Shown: positions 18,114 to 26,233 of the stretch, piece by piece
Position numbering within the stretch: position 1 is the stretch's first letter
How the letters are laid out: each line of letters begins with the position of its first letter
Assembly (NCBI GenBank): GCA_937943625.1
Contig: CALEAD010000018.1
Location: 1-64,000 of the forward strand
Direction of reading: 5' to 3'
DNA from: an uncultured Anaerolineae bacterium
GTDB taxonomy: Bacteria; Chloroflexota; Anaerolineae; Promineifilales; Promineifilaceae
Length of the DNA stretch: 64,000 nt
The notes under the pieces: generated by a model
The model's input: only the letters and a program-made list of their open reading frames with translations
Database searches by the model: none
What the model was told of the DNA's origin: nothing
Position numbers and translations under genes: made by a program

Positions 18114-19031
18114 TCACGGCAACACCTCTACGTCAAACGGCAGCGTGGGCACAATTTCGCGGTTGCTGCGGAACTCCTGCACATAGCCCACCACGCGCAC
18201 GCGCGTGCCCGGCTGCCCCAACACCACATTGTTGCGAATGCGGTCGAGCGTGCTTTGCCAGACGAAGACCAAAATTTCACCACTTTCATCTCCCACAAAT
18301 AGCTTTGCGCCATTGCCAGTTCCTTCCACGCGCAAAATTTGCCCCACAATGGTCACGCGCTGCCCCATAAAGTCACCCAGGGTGCCAATGGGCTGCTGCG
18401 GCGGCAGCTCGCCTACGGCCGTCACCTTCACGTCTCCGCCCCACCTGGGCACAACCTGCCATTCTGTGCCAAACTGCCCTACGCGGCCACTGGCGCGCAC
18501 GGTTGCCCCCAGGTTCAGACGTGGCGCATCCCAGCAGTCGTCGTAAACGTTGTGCCACATCAGCAGCGTCACGGAGCCGCTGTCGTCGCTGAGGGTGAAT
18601 TTGTAGCCGGCGGAAAAGCTGGCGGTGGCGATCACGCGCCCCATAATGGTCACGTCGTGCTCCAGGTGATCGGGAATCTGACCAAGCGGCAGGATGGGTA
18701 CGGCCGTTGGCAGCGGCGTGTCGGTGGGGGATGGCGTGGGGGTCGGGGATGGTGTGGGGGTTGCAGGCAAGGTGGGCGTGAAGGTGGGCGCGGGCGTCTG
18801 GCTGGGGGTATGCGTGGCAGCAGGGGTGGCAACGGCCGTTGCCGAAGCGGTGGTCGTCGCAGAGGGGGTAGCAGTTGGGGCAACGGCTGTGGCAACGGCC
18901 GTTATGGGCAATGCCGCAGCGGGGGATGTGCCGGGCGCAGCAGTCAGCGCGTGCTGGTTACCTGCGCTGCCACAGGCAACCAGCATGACCGGCAGCAATA
19001 AACCCAACCACAACCAAAGAAGGTGAACCAT
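18114..19031 (-). CDS. OB-fold lipoprotein with Pro/Thr linker
   Basis: A 305-residue predicted lipoprotein. The signal peptide ends in the lipobox LVAC (Cys20), a Thr/Pro/Ala-rich low-complexity linker spans about 25-115, and two related OB-fold-like repeats follow (about 120-210 and 215-305; HDVTIMGRVIATASFS..., QRVTIVGQILRVEG...). The linker suggests a surface-displayed domain on a stalk. Ligand unknown. The start codon lies inside an end fragment of the MITE family (GGCATGGTTCACC on the minus strand), so the first residues MVHLL are encoded by repeat sequence. Confidence 0.75.
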   Translation of the reverse strand: MVHLLWLWLGLLLPVMLVACGSAGNQHALTAAPGTSPAAALPITAVATAVAPTATPSATTTASATAVATPAATHTPSQTPAPTFTPTLPATPTPSPTPTPSPTDTPLPTAVPILPLGQIPDHLEHDVTIMGRVIATASFSAGYKFTLSDDSGSVTLLMWHNVYDDCWDAPRLNLGATVRASGRVGQFGTEWQVVPRWGGDVKVTAVGELPPQQPIGTLGDFMGQRVTIVGQILRVEGTGNGAKLFVGDESGEILVFVWQSTLDRIRNNVVLGQPGTRVRVVGYVQEFRSNREIVPTLPFDVEVLP

Positions 19032-19033
19032 GC
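19013..19033. repeat. MITE end fragment at a start codon
   Basis: GAAGGTGAACCATGCC matches the terminal bases of the MITE family in the orientation of the 20761-20802 copy. It covers the start codon of the lipoprotein gene. Confidence 0.6.
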
Positions 19034-19057
19034 CTGAATGTCTTATATTTCCGTTTC

Positions 19058-20698
19058 CTACTTTACCACCACATGCACCAACGGCCGTCGGCCCGTTTCT
19101 GCATACAGGTAACGGCTCAGGGCATCCTCAATCGCCTCATTCAGTTTCTCCCGCTTCGTCTTGCCGTACAGCTCCGCCGCGCGCAAGATGGCGTCTGCGG
19201 CTCCTTCCAGCAGCGGGTCCGACTCCTTCGGGTTGACAAAGCCACGCGAAATAATCTCCGGGCGGCCAACCACCTGTCCCATATCATTAGTGGCCAACAC
19301 CGCAAAGACCACGCCACTTTGCGCCAGCGCCTCGCGGTCACGCACCACAGCCCAGCCAATTTCGCCCACGCTGGCGCCATCCACAAAGACGTACCCCCCA
19401 GGCAGGCGGGGCAACACTTCCAGCGAATCGGCCGTGAGCGCCAGCGGCGTGCCATTTTCCACCACGGCAATGCGCTCATGGCGAAAGCCCATTTGGCGCG
19501 CCATTTCTCCATGCTGACGCAGGTGGCGCAGCTCCCCGTGAATGGGCACAAGAAATTTGGGGCGCACCAGGTTAATCATCAACTTCATCTCTTCCTGGCT
19601 GGCGTGCCCAGAGACGTGCACGGGGGCAATGCGGTCATACAACACATGTGCGCCGCGCCGCAGCAGCTGGTTGATGGTGCGGTAGATGGTCTCCTCGTTG
19701 CCGGGAATGGGGTGCGCGGAAAAAACGACGGTATCCCCTTCTAAGATGCTGAGGCTGCGGTGGCGGCCACGCGCCAGCCGCCCCATCACGGCCGAAGGCT
19801 CTCCCTGGGCGCCGGTGGCCATGATGGCCACCTTGTGCTGCGGCAGCTTGTTGGCCTCTTCAATTTCAATGAAGAGGTCGTCAGGCACATTCAGGTAGCC
19901 CAGGCGGCGCGCCATTTTGCTATTTTCGCGCATGGAACGGCCGGTAATGGCCAGTTTACGGCCGTATTTCTGCGCCAGATCGGCCGCTTGCTGAATGCGC
20001 GAAATGAGCGAGGCAAAGGTGGCAATGATGATGCGCCCTTCCGCTTCGCGGAACACATTATCCAGCGCCCGGGTTACGTCCATTTCCGAAGGGGTCCAGC
20101 CGGGGCGGTCCGCATTGGTGCTGTCGGCCAGCAGCGCCAGCACGCCGCGCGCGGAAAATTCCGCCAGTTTGGCAAAATCTGGCGGCCAACCATCTACCGG
20201 CGTGTGGTCAAACTTGTAGTCGCCGGTGTGGACAATCAGGCCTACGGGTGTAGTAATGCCAAAGCCCACGCAGTCGGGAATGCTGTGCGCCACGTGGAAC
20301 GGCTCAACGGTAAAGCAGCCAATTTGCAGCACGTCGCCCGCCTGGAACTGGCGAATTTCCACTTTGCGTGTGCGATTACTCTGGCGCAGCTTCACTTCAA
20401 TCAGGCCGGCCGTCAGCGGGGTGGCATAAATGGGCGCATCTACCTCTTCCATCAGGTGCGGCAGCGCGCCAATGTGATCTTCGTGGCCATGCGTGACCAG
20501 CACGGCTTTGATTTTGTGCGTTTTGTCTTTGATGTAGGTGAAATCGGGGATGATGATGTCTATGCCGAGCATGTCGCTCTCAGGGAACATGATGCCGGCA
20601 TCAATGATGAGCATCTCTTCTCCATATTCGATGACGGTCATGTTTTTGCCAATTTCCCCCAGGCCGCCCAGGGGGATGATGTGTAGTTTTTCGGTCAT
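19058..20698 (-). CDS. rnj: Ribonuclease J
   Basis: A 546-residue metallo-beta-lactamase/beta-CASP ribonuclease with endonuclease and 5'-3' exonuclease activity in mRNA decay and rRNA maturation. The zinc motif THGHEDHIG lies at 69-77. The later parts FHVAHSIPDCVGFGI, LLADSTNADRPGWTPSE, HVSGHASQEEMKLM and the C-terminal dimerisation domain are all recognisable. Length is normal. An AGAGGC site precedes the ATG. The PP2C gene lies upstream on the same strand, 145 bp away, with a deleted MITE in between. Confidence 0.93.
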   Translation of the reverse strand: MTEKLHIIPLGGLGEIGKNMTVIEYGEEMLIIDAGIMFPESDMLGIDIIIPDFTYIKDKTHKIKAVLVTHGHEDHIGALPHLMEEVDAPIYATPLTAGLIEVKLRQSNRTRKVEIRQFQAGDVLQIGCFTVEPFHVAHSIPDCVGFGITTPVGLIVHTGDYKFDHTPVDGWPPDFAKLAEFSARGVLALLADSTNADRPGWTPSEMDVTRALDNVFREAEGRIIIATFASLISRIQQAADLAQKYGRKLAITGRSMRENSKMARRLGYLNVPDDLFIEIEEANKLPQHKVAIMATGAQGEPSAVMGRLARGRHRSLSILEGDTVVFSAHPIPGNEETIYRTINQLLRRGAHVLYDRIAPVHVSGHASQEEMKLMINLVRPKFLVPIHGELRHLRQHGEMARQMGFRHERIAVVENGTPLALTADSLEVLPRLPGGYVFVDGASVGEIGWAVVRDREALAQSGVVFAVLATNDMGQVVGRPEIISRGFVNPKESDPLLEGAADAILRAAELYGKTKREKLNEAIEDALSRYLYAETGRRPLVHVVVK

Positions 20699-20760
20699 GA
20701 TGCCTCTGTTAGAGATGGTGTTTAGTGGCGAGTGGTTTGGGATTAGAGATTAGCTGATCT

Positions 20761-20802
20761 GGCATGGTTCAAGCGATCTTTGCAGAGAAGGTGAACCATG
20801 CC
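20761..20802. repeat. Internally deleted MITE copy (42 bp)
   Basis: Perfect 11-bp terminal inverted repeats GGCATGGTTCA (20761-20771) and TGAACCATGCC (20792-20802) enclose 20 bases that match the two outer ends of the full-length copies (CTTCTCTGCA and AAGATCGC on the minus strand). The whole middle of the element is missing. Flanking words GATTAGAGATTAG and CGCTAATCTCC make a larger foldback around it. Confidence 0.85.
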
Positions 20803-20842
20803 CCAATCGCTAATCTCCTATCTCCGGTCTCTATCCTCCAAA

Positions 20843-21754
20843 TTAAGGACGCAGCAGAAACCAGATGAGCACCGTGAGCAAGGATTGGATGAGGGCCAGA
20901 ATCAGGGTGTAGCGCCAGAGAAAACGGCCGTCTTGCTTTACCAAGGTTGCGGTTGTTGCCAACGGCCGTATCACGGGCGTCTCCTGCCATTGCGGCCGTT
21001 GCCCGTAACGCACCGCGATCACGCTGATGTTATCGCGCCCGCCGCGCTCGTTGGCCAGGTCAACCAGCAGGCGCGGCACATCGGCCAGCTTGTAGCGACC
21101 AATATATGAGCCAATTTCCGCGTTGCTGACGTGCTTCGTCAGTCCATCGGAACAGAGCAGCAGCACGTCGCCAGCCATTAGCGGCAGGTCATACAGGTCA
21201 ATGCGCGGATTTTTATCTGAGCCAATGCTGTAGAGAATGACGTTTTGGTAAGGGTGATTTTCCGCCTCGGCGGCGGAAATTGCCCCTTCTTCAACCAGCC
21301 TGGCCACCAGGCTTTGGTCTCTGGTAATTTGCACCGTGCTGCCCGCGCGCCAGTGGTAGGCACGGCTGTCGCCCACGTTGGCAATGTAGGCATGCTGCGG
21401 CGTGAGCACGGCAGCAACCATCGTCGTGGCCATGCGACGGCCGTCGTGCTCATAGGCCACAAGCTGGCGCAGCATAGTGTTCGCTGCCAGCATCGCCTGG
21501 CGCAGACGCTCGCCCCAGGGCTGCCCATCGCCATGCGTCAGATAATAGGTTTTCATCTGCTCAGTGGCATATTGGCTGGCAATTTCGCCCGCCTCGGCGC
21601 CACCTACGCCATCTGCCACCACATAGAGCCAGCCATGTTTTTCTTGTTCGGCCGGGGTCTTGGGTTCCCACCGCGACAGGTAATCTTCGTTGTGGTCGTG
21701 CACACGTCCCACATCAGTATGGTCGTAGGCCACTATTGGCGCGAGTTGACTCAT
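20843..21754 (-). CDS. PP2C-type Ser/Thr protein phosphatase
   Basis: A 303-residue protein. A PP2C domain (about 5-245) has metal-binding motifs RVHDHNEDYL, VVADGVGGAEAGEIAS, ANVGDSRAYHW, LLLCSDGLTKHV and GGRDNISVIAV. A single C-terminal membrane helix (about 280-300) anchors it with the catalytic part in the cytosol. It would dephosphorylate Ser/Thr kinase targets. No Hanks-type kinase is encoded in this window. Confidence 0.9.
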   Translation of the reverse strand: MSQLAPIVAYDHTDVGRVHDHNEDYLSRWEPKTPAEQEKHGWLYVVADGVGGAEAGEIASQYATEQMKTYYLTHGDGQPWGERLRQAMLAANTMLRQLVAYEHDGRRMATTMVAAVLTPQHAYIANVGDSRAYHWRAGSTVQITRDQSLVARLVEEGAISAAEAENHPYQNVILYSIGSDKNPRIDLYDLPLMAGDVLLLCSDGLTKHVSNAEIGSYIGRYKLADVPRLLVDLANERGGRDNISVIAVRYGQRPQWQETPVIRPLATTATLVKQDGRFLWRYTLILALIQSLLTVLIWFLLRP

Positions 21755-21762
21755 GAGCAGGA

Positions 21763-21768
21763 ATTATA
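21763..21768 (-). promoter_or_regulatory. -10 box of the PP2C gene, near-leaderless
   Basis: TATAAT on the minus strand ends eight bases before the ATG at 21754. The -35 is weak (a TTGCGT-like word with short spacing). No Shine-Dalgarno lies between. Confidence 0.5.
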
Positions 21769-21845
21769 CCCCAGGAGAAGCCCACGCAAGCAGGAGTGGG
21801 GAAATTGTGAATTGTGAATGATGACTTGCTAATCGCTAATTGCAG

Positions 21846-21978
21846 CATGGTTCATTTTCTCTGGAAATGGCACATTGCTAACTGCAGACGGCTATAAGGT
21901 AGACCACTCATCAATGGCAAATCGCGGTCGGCGGTCGGCAGCCGGCGGTCAAATTTATCAAGATCACCTGACGCATCC
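21846..21978. repeat. MITE-like element, full but diverged copy
   Basis: It starts CATGGTTCATTTTCTCTGG, has the core ...GCGGTCGGCGGTC...GGCGGTCAAATT... and ends in a decayed terminus ACGCATCC. It abuts the stop codon of the UvrD-like gene and separates it from the PP2C gene. Confidence 0.75.
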
Positions 21979-21979
21979 C

Positions 21980-24067
21980 CTAATCACCTATCCCTTGCCT
22001 CCTCTTCGGCATCACCGGCTGCAAGGCGCGCCAGAGGATGCCATCCTGGCGCTGGCCACGCCGATCTAGCTCACTATTGGCCAGGATGACACCATCGCGG
22101 CAGCGCACGGCCAGCCCGCGAATGATGCGACTGAGTAGCTGGTGGCGAATGTGGAATTCTTCTTCTGTGCTCCAGGGCTGATCGGGTGGGCGGCTTTGCG
22201 CCAGGATGAAGGCGTTGCTTAGGGGTTGGTTGGGGATGTCCCACCAGCCGGTAGCGGCCGTTTCCAGCCACACCTGCACGCGCACCGGACGGCCGCTGAG
22301 CAAATAGCCATAGATGGTGGAAATCATGATGCCATCGAGGTCAGGCGGTTCGCCCAGCTCTGGCGGCCGCGCTGTCACCAGGCCGTTGTAAATGCCTTCG
22401 ATGAAGGTGCGCCCCACTTCGGCGGGGGTGGTCAGCCCCATGGCGGGTGCAGACTGGCGCAGGCGCCTGGCTGCACGCACCAGCCAGTCACACACGGCGG
22501 CGCCGGCCAGGTCTGGCGTGGGCTGAAAGCGGGGCTGGCTGAGCAGTTGGGCAAAAAGGGTGTAGAGGAAGGCGTCGAGCGTGAAACGGCCGTTGTGTGC
22601 TTCCAGCCACAGCCGCAGCTCTTCTACCAATGCCAACATCTCGGCGCCAACGCGCGTGGCAAACTGCGCCGGCAGGTCGGCAACAGGCAGCAGACGGCCT
22701 TGCTCTGGCGCATAGAGGCGGCTGGCAAGCAGATGCGCGCGTGCCGGGTCCAGGGCATGAATGCTAAGCGCCAGCGCCTCGGCAACGTCGTAGGTGGCGG
22801 GGTATCGCTGCCACTGCGGATGCGCCAGCGCCAGCCAGGTTAGCCAGACGCGAATGCGCGGCTCTTCGCGGGGGCTGGAGCGACGGCGCAGGAAGTAGGC
22901 GGGCAGCTTGTATTGGCGCAAGGCCTGGGTCAGGGTGTAGCGCAGCGCGCCATCCAGGTAGGGGGTGATGATGGCAATCTCGCCAGGCAACACGGCCGTT
23001 TCGTGAATGAGTTGGTGCAGCAGGGGCATCAGGTTAAACACCATGTCGCGGCGATAACGGCCGTTGACCACCGCCAGGATCATCGCTTCCGCCTGTGCCA
23101 TGGGGTGGGTGGTGTGCAGCAGGTGATTTTCCACCACATTGGCCAGGTGCATCATCGTTTCCGGCACGGTAAACGGCTGCGTAAACGCCAGCGTCAGGCT
23201 GCACAGGCGACGAAACTTGTTTGCCCCCAGCGGGTCTGCAGCCATAAAGCGCTTGTACCCCCCGCCAGCGTCGTAGGCAATGACGGCCGTTTGCACCACC
23301 GGTAACAAATGCTGCACAAAGTTCTGCCCCGCAGGCGTCTGCTCCTCCACATTGTCAATCAGCATGTGGCGGTAACGCTCACTAAAATAGCGCTGAAACT
23401 CCGCATGGCGCACCAATTGCGTGTCAAACACCTCCACAATCAGCGACAGGTCGAGCAGACTGCTTTCCAGGCATTGGCGACGAAAGGCGCGCGCTGCCCT
23501 GGCGGCATCCTCCAGGTGAAGCAGCCGTTCCGGCTCGCCTACCCAGGTGTCGCGCTGCCGCGCCAGCGCCTCCTCCAGCGTCAGGGCGTTGAACGCGGCA
23601 CGGTTCAGCGTGTCTAATATCTGGCTGACAATCTGCTGCGGGCGCAGGCGCAAATTAGCAAATGCCCCTTCGCCAATCATAGGCATGACAATGCGCCACA
23701 TCATCAGTTGCGCCAGGTCATAGCTGAGAAAGGTGGGTGGCTGATAGGGGCGGGTAAAACCGGCTGGCCGCGCCACCAGGGGCCAAAACAACAAGACCAT
23801 TTCCCGCGCCATCTCAATGTAGGTGGTAATTTTCAGGTCGGCATAGGGGCCAAGGCCAGATTGGTGAATGAAGTCGAGGTACGGCTGCTGATGGTCCGGT
23901 TCGGCTACCAGCACCAGCAGGGTGTAAGCCGGTTCGCCAGATTGCAGCAGGCGCAGCAGGCGATGCCGCAAGGCAGTGGTTTTGCCGCTGCCGGCCGGGC
24001 CGAGGAGAAAGCTGCTATAGGGGGTGGAAACGGCCGTTTCCTGCACGTCAGTCAGGGTAATGGTCAT
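21980..24067 (-). CDS. Degenerate UvrD/Rep-like helicase protein
   Basis: A 695-residue protein. Walker A GPAGSGKTT is at 23-31. A region resembling UvrD motif Ia/Ib (LVAEPDHQQPYLDF) and a Walker-B-like MLIDNVEEQ at 235-243 follow, where the usual Asp-Glu is Asp238-Asn239. The C-terminal part has a motif-V-like segment (IMISTIYGYLLSGRPVRVQVWLE), but the GLE/QAKG core is absent and no clear motif VI arginine is seen. It is an SF1-helicase-derived protein that probably binds ATP but may not be an active helicase. The start at 24067 (MTITLTDV) is chosen because a complete promoter ends six bases before it. The longer frame runs across the promoter of the divergent gene. Confidence 0.65.
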   Translation of the reverse strand: MTITLTDVQETAVSTPYSSFLLGPAGSGKTTALRHRLLRLLQSGEPAYTLLVLVAEPDHQQPYLDFIHQSGLGPYADLKITTYIEMAREMVLLFWPLVARPAGFTRPYQPPTFLSYDLAQLMMWRIVMPMIGEGAFANLRLRPQQIVSQILDTLNRAAFNALTLEEALARQRDTWVGEPERLLHLEDAARAARAFRRQCLESSLLDLSLIVEVFDTQLVRHAEFQRYFSERYRHMLIDNVEEQTPAGQNFVQHLLPVVQTAVIAYDAGGGYKRFMAADPLGANKFRRLCSLTLAFTQPFTVPETMMHLANVVENHLLHTTHPMAQAEAMILAVVNGRYRRDMVFNLMPLLHQLIHETAVLPGEIAIITPYLDGALRYTLTQALRQYKLPAYFLRRRSSPREEPRIRVWLTWLALAHPQWQRYPATYDVAEALALSIHALDPARAHLLASRLYAPEQGRLLPVADLPAQFATRVGAEMLALVEELRLWLEAHNGRFTLDAFLYTLFAQLLSQPRFQPTPDLAGAAVCDWLVRAARRLRQSAPAMGLTTPAEVGRTFIEGIYNGLVTARPPELGEPPDLDGIMISTIYGYLLSGRPVRVQVWLETAATGWWDIPNQPLSNAFILAQSRPPDQPWSTEEEFHIRHQLLSRIIRGLAVRCRDGVILANSELDRRGQRQDGILWRALQPVMPKRRQGIGD

Positions 24068-24073
24068 GGGGGC

Positions 24074-24102
24074 ATTGTAGCGGAGAGACGGCCGTAAATC
24101 AA
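24074..24102 (-). promoter_or_regulatory. Leaderless promoter of the UvrD-like gene
   Basis: On the minus strand TTGATT (24102-24097) and TACAAT (24079-24074) are separated by exactly 17 bases, and the ATG follows six bases after the -10. Transcription would begin at the A of the ATG. Confidence 0.7.
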
Positions 24103-24139
24103 TTGGCGCGCGGGCGGGGGAAACGGCCGTTAACTGCGC

Positions 24140-24168
24140 TTGACGCCCCCCCAGCCACTCTGTACAAT
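24140..24168 (+). promoter_or_regulatory. Leaderless promoter of the yqhQ-like gene
   Basis: TTGACG (24140-24145) and TACAAT (24163-24168) have a 17-base spacer and the ATG at 24175 follows six bases later. It is a mirror of the divergent promoter 38 bp away, and both lack a Shine-Dalgarno. Confidence 0.75.
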
Positions 24169-24174
24169 GCACAC

Positions 24175-25167
24175 ATGTCAAAAGAGACCCCCGCAGTACC
24201 CAAACCGTTTAACTATGGTGGGCAAGCCGTCATCGAAGGCGTGATGATGCGCGGCTCGCGCGCACTCGCCGTCGCCGTGCGCAACCCCAACAACGAAATC
24301 ATCATCCACACCGAACCCCTCAACGCGCGCATCTACGGTGGCGGCATGGCCAACATCCCCTTTCTACGCGGCCTGACACTGCTGTGGGATGCCCTGGGCC
24401 TGGGCATCAAAAGCCTGATGTTTTCCGCCGAAGTCGCCCTGCCAGACGAAGAAAAACCCAAAGACAAAGATGGCACACCGGCGAAAGTGTTTGCAGGGCC
24501 AGCACAATGGGGCACAGTGCTCTTCTCCCTCAGTTTCTCCATTTTGCTCTTCTTCGTGCTGCCAGCTATTGTCGCCGGGCTGGTAGAAAACCGCCTCACC
24601 ACAGAGGCCGCTTCTTTCATCAGCCACCTGGTAGAAGGGCTGGTGCGCCTGGCACTGCTGATTGGCTACATTTGGGCCATCGGCTTTATTCCTGACGTCA
24701 AGCGGCTGTATGGCTATCATGGCGCCGAGCACAAAACCATCAATGCATATGAGGCCAGCGCCGAGCTAACGCCAGAAGTAGTGGCACGCTATTCGCTGGA
24801 GCACCCGCGCTGTGGCACAGCCTTCTTGCTCACAGTTGTGATCCTCTCCATCCTGCTATATGCACTGCTGCCGCCCATGGGGCTGCTGCTACGCGTGCTG
24901 TCGCGCATTGTGCTGCTGCCCCTCATTGCCGGCATGGGATATGAAGTGCTGAAATTTACGGCCGCTCACCAAAACAACACCCTTATCCGCCTGCTAACCA
25001 AACCCAACCTGGCACTACAGCGGCTGACCACGCGCGAACCAGATGCCGGCATGTTAGCCGTCGCCATTACCGCCTTCGAGCATATGTTGGCCTACGAACA
25101 GAGCCAACAGCAGGTCAATGACGCCATCATCTCAACCAATGCGCCTGCCAGCAGCGTCGCTTCTTAG
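24175..25167 (+). CDS. DUF1385 family membrane protein (YqhQ-like)
   Basis: A 330-residue protein of the DUF1385/YqhQ family, described as a predicted metal-dependent enzyme. Hallmarks are YGGQAVIEGVMMRG at the N terminus, FIPDVKRLYGYHGAEHKTINAYE in the middle and HPRCGTAFLL. Four or so membrane helices (about 120-150, 165-190, 215-240, 245-265) separate the conserved loops. The function is not known. The start is set by the promoter at 24140-24168. Confidence 0.85.
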   Translation: MSKETPAVPKPFNYGGQAVIEGVMMRGSRALAVAVRNPNNEIIIHTEPLNARIYGGGMANIPFLRGLTLLWDALGLGIKSLMFSAEVALPDEEKPKDKDGTPAKVFAGPAQWGTVLFSLSFSILLFFVLPAIVAGLVENRLTTEAASFISHLVEGLVRLALLIGYIWAIGFIPDVKRLYGYHGAEHKTINAYEASAELTPEVVARYSLEHPRCGTAFLLTVVILSILLYALLPPMGLLLRVLSRIVLLPLIAGMGYEVLKFTAAHQNNTLIRLLTKPNLALQRLTTREPDAGMLAVAITAFEHMLAYEQSQQQVNDAIISTNAPASSVAS

Positions 25168-25245
25168 CACCCGTAAGTGGTCATCCGTAACGAGACGCCG
25201 CTGTATATGCTGCGAAAAGGTAGCTACCAAGGCTTTTGGGAAAAG

Positions 25246-25312
25246 TTTGTTGGTTGGTTAGTTTGCTAGTTCGTTTCCAGCCAATTGACCAACTATAAAC
25301 CAACCAATGGCC
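25246..25312. repeat. GTTGGTTGGTTAG / CCAACTATAAACCAACC foldback
   Basis: Words GTTGGTTGGTTAGTTTG on the left and CCAATTGACCAACTATAAACCAACC on the right form an imperfect inverted pair about 60 bases long between the DUF1385 and TPR genes. It belongs to the same word family as the foldbacks at 32.9, 45.65 and 57.66 kb. Confidence 0.65.
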
Positions 25313-25383
25313 TGGTAGTCAGGCGCAAGGTCACAAACCACTCCATTATCAATCAACAATCATTGGTTAATCAGGTGCAACGC

Positions 25384-26046
25384 ATGGCCACAAAAAAGAA
25401 AGACCCTCGTCTGGCTGCAACCAAAAATAAAGAAGGACTGGCTCATTTTGCCAACTGGAACCTGGATCAGGCGATTGCTGCCTTCAACCAGGCAACGGCC
25501 CACGACCCCGACAACCCCGAATATCACCTAAATCTGGCGCGAGCCTGTGCGCGCAGCGGGGACTATCAGCAAACCATGAGCGCATTAGGCAACTACCTGC
25601 GCACAGAAACGGATGAAAAAGTGGCCGAGCGCTTCGAGCGCATGTTTTCCTCTGCGCTGGATGAGGTAGAAACCATTCTGATAGAAACCATGCGCCAGCA
25701 CAATATGAACGTACCCTTCATCGGCAAGGCTATTCAGATGTGGCTGGAGTACCGCATTACCGTGGGGCGAACCCAACTGCGCATACCCAAGCCAGAGCTA
25801 TGGGCTGCGGCGCTGACGCACGCGGTCGGCAAGGTGAATTTTTGGGAGCGGAAGCTGGCAGAAGTAGCAGAGATGTACGGCGTAAACGACCGCTCGCTGC
25901 GCGAGAAATATCAGGAGTTAGTGGCCACGTTAGATATTATGCCCGCTGACTATCGCTACTTCGTAGGCGAAAAGAATCCGCTGGACAAACTGGTAGAAGC
26001 AGCCAAGGTGCTGGAAGAACTGGACCGCCGCTTTCAGGAAGAGTGA
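25384..26046 (+). CDS. TPR-repeat protein
   Basis: A 220-residue soluble protein. TPR-like helices occupy about residues 10-80 (KEGLAHFANWNLDQAIAAFNQATAHDPDNPEYHLNLARACARSGDY...). A longer alpha-helical region follows, with a C-terminal segment AEMYGVNDRSLREKYQELV resembling a helix-turn-helix or cyclin/TFIIB-like repeat. It may act as a scaffold. No enzyme motif is present. The ATG at 25384 begins MATKKKDPR, and the open frame upstream is in repeat DNA. Confidence 0.6.
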   Translation: MATKKKDPRLAATKNKEGLAHFANWNLDQAIAAFNQATAHDPDNPEYHLNLARACARSGDYQQTMSALGNYLRTETDEKVAERFERMFSSALDEVETILIETMRQHNMNVPFIGKAIQMWLEYRITVGRTQLRIPKPELWAAALTHAVGKVNFWERKLAEVAEMYGVNDRSLREKYQELVATLDIMPADYRYFVGEKNPLDKLVEAAKVLEELDRRFQEE

Positions 26047-26089
26047 GGCGTAAACCGCAAGCCGAAATCCAAAATCGTTTAAGGGAAAC

Positions 26090-26225
26090 CTCATCAGTGG
26101 GCACACCACCAAAAATGAAACGTAACGCAAGTTGCCAAACCTGGTTGGCAGGCGCAGGTTTGGCAAGCTGGGCTACACTTACAGATACAGACGGCCGTCA
26201 GCAGTCGGCGGTCATTTTCAAGGAA
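26090..26225. repeat. Composite repeat leader with SD end
   Basis: GGGCACACCACC...AAATGAAACGTAACGCAAG and a GCAGGTTTGGCAAG word resemble the 17.04-17.24 kb gap. The right part (26190-26225) is ...GTCAGCAGTCGGCGGTCATTTTCAAGGAAG, the MITE core half ending in a Shine-Dalgarno-like site for the next gene. Confidence 0.65.
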
Positions 26226-26233
26226 GAACATTT

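Noticed and set aside
24068-24181. Longer start of the UvrD-like protein
   Set aside because: It would overlap the divergent gene's start and both promoters. The P-loop protein family normally begins shortly before the Walker A motif.
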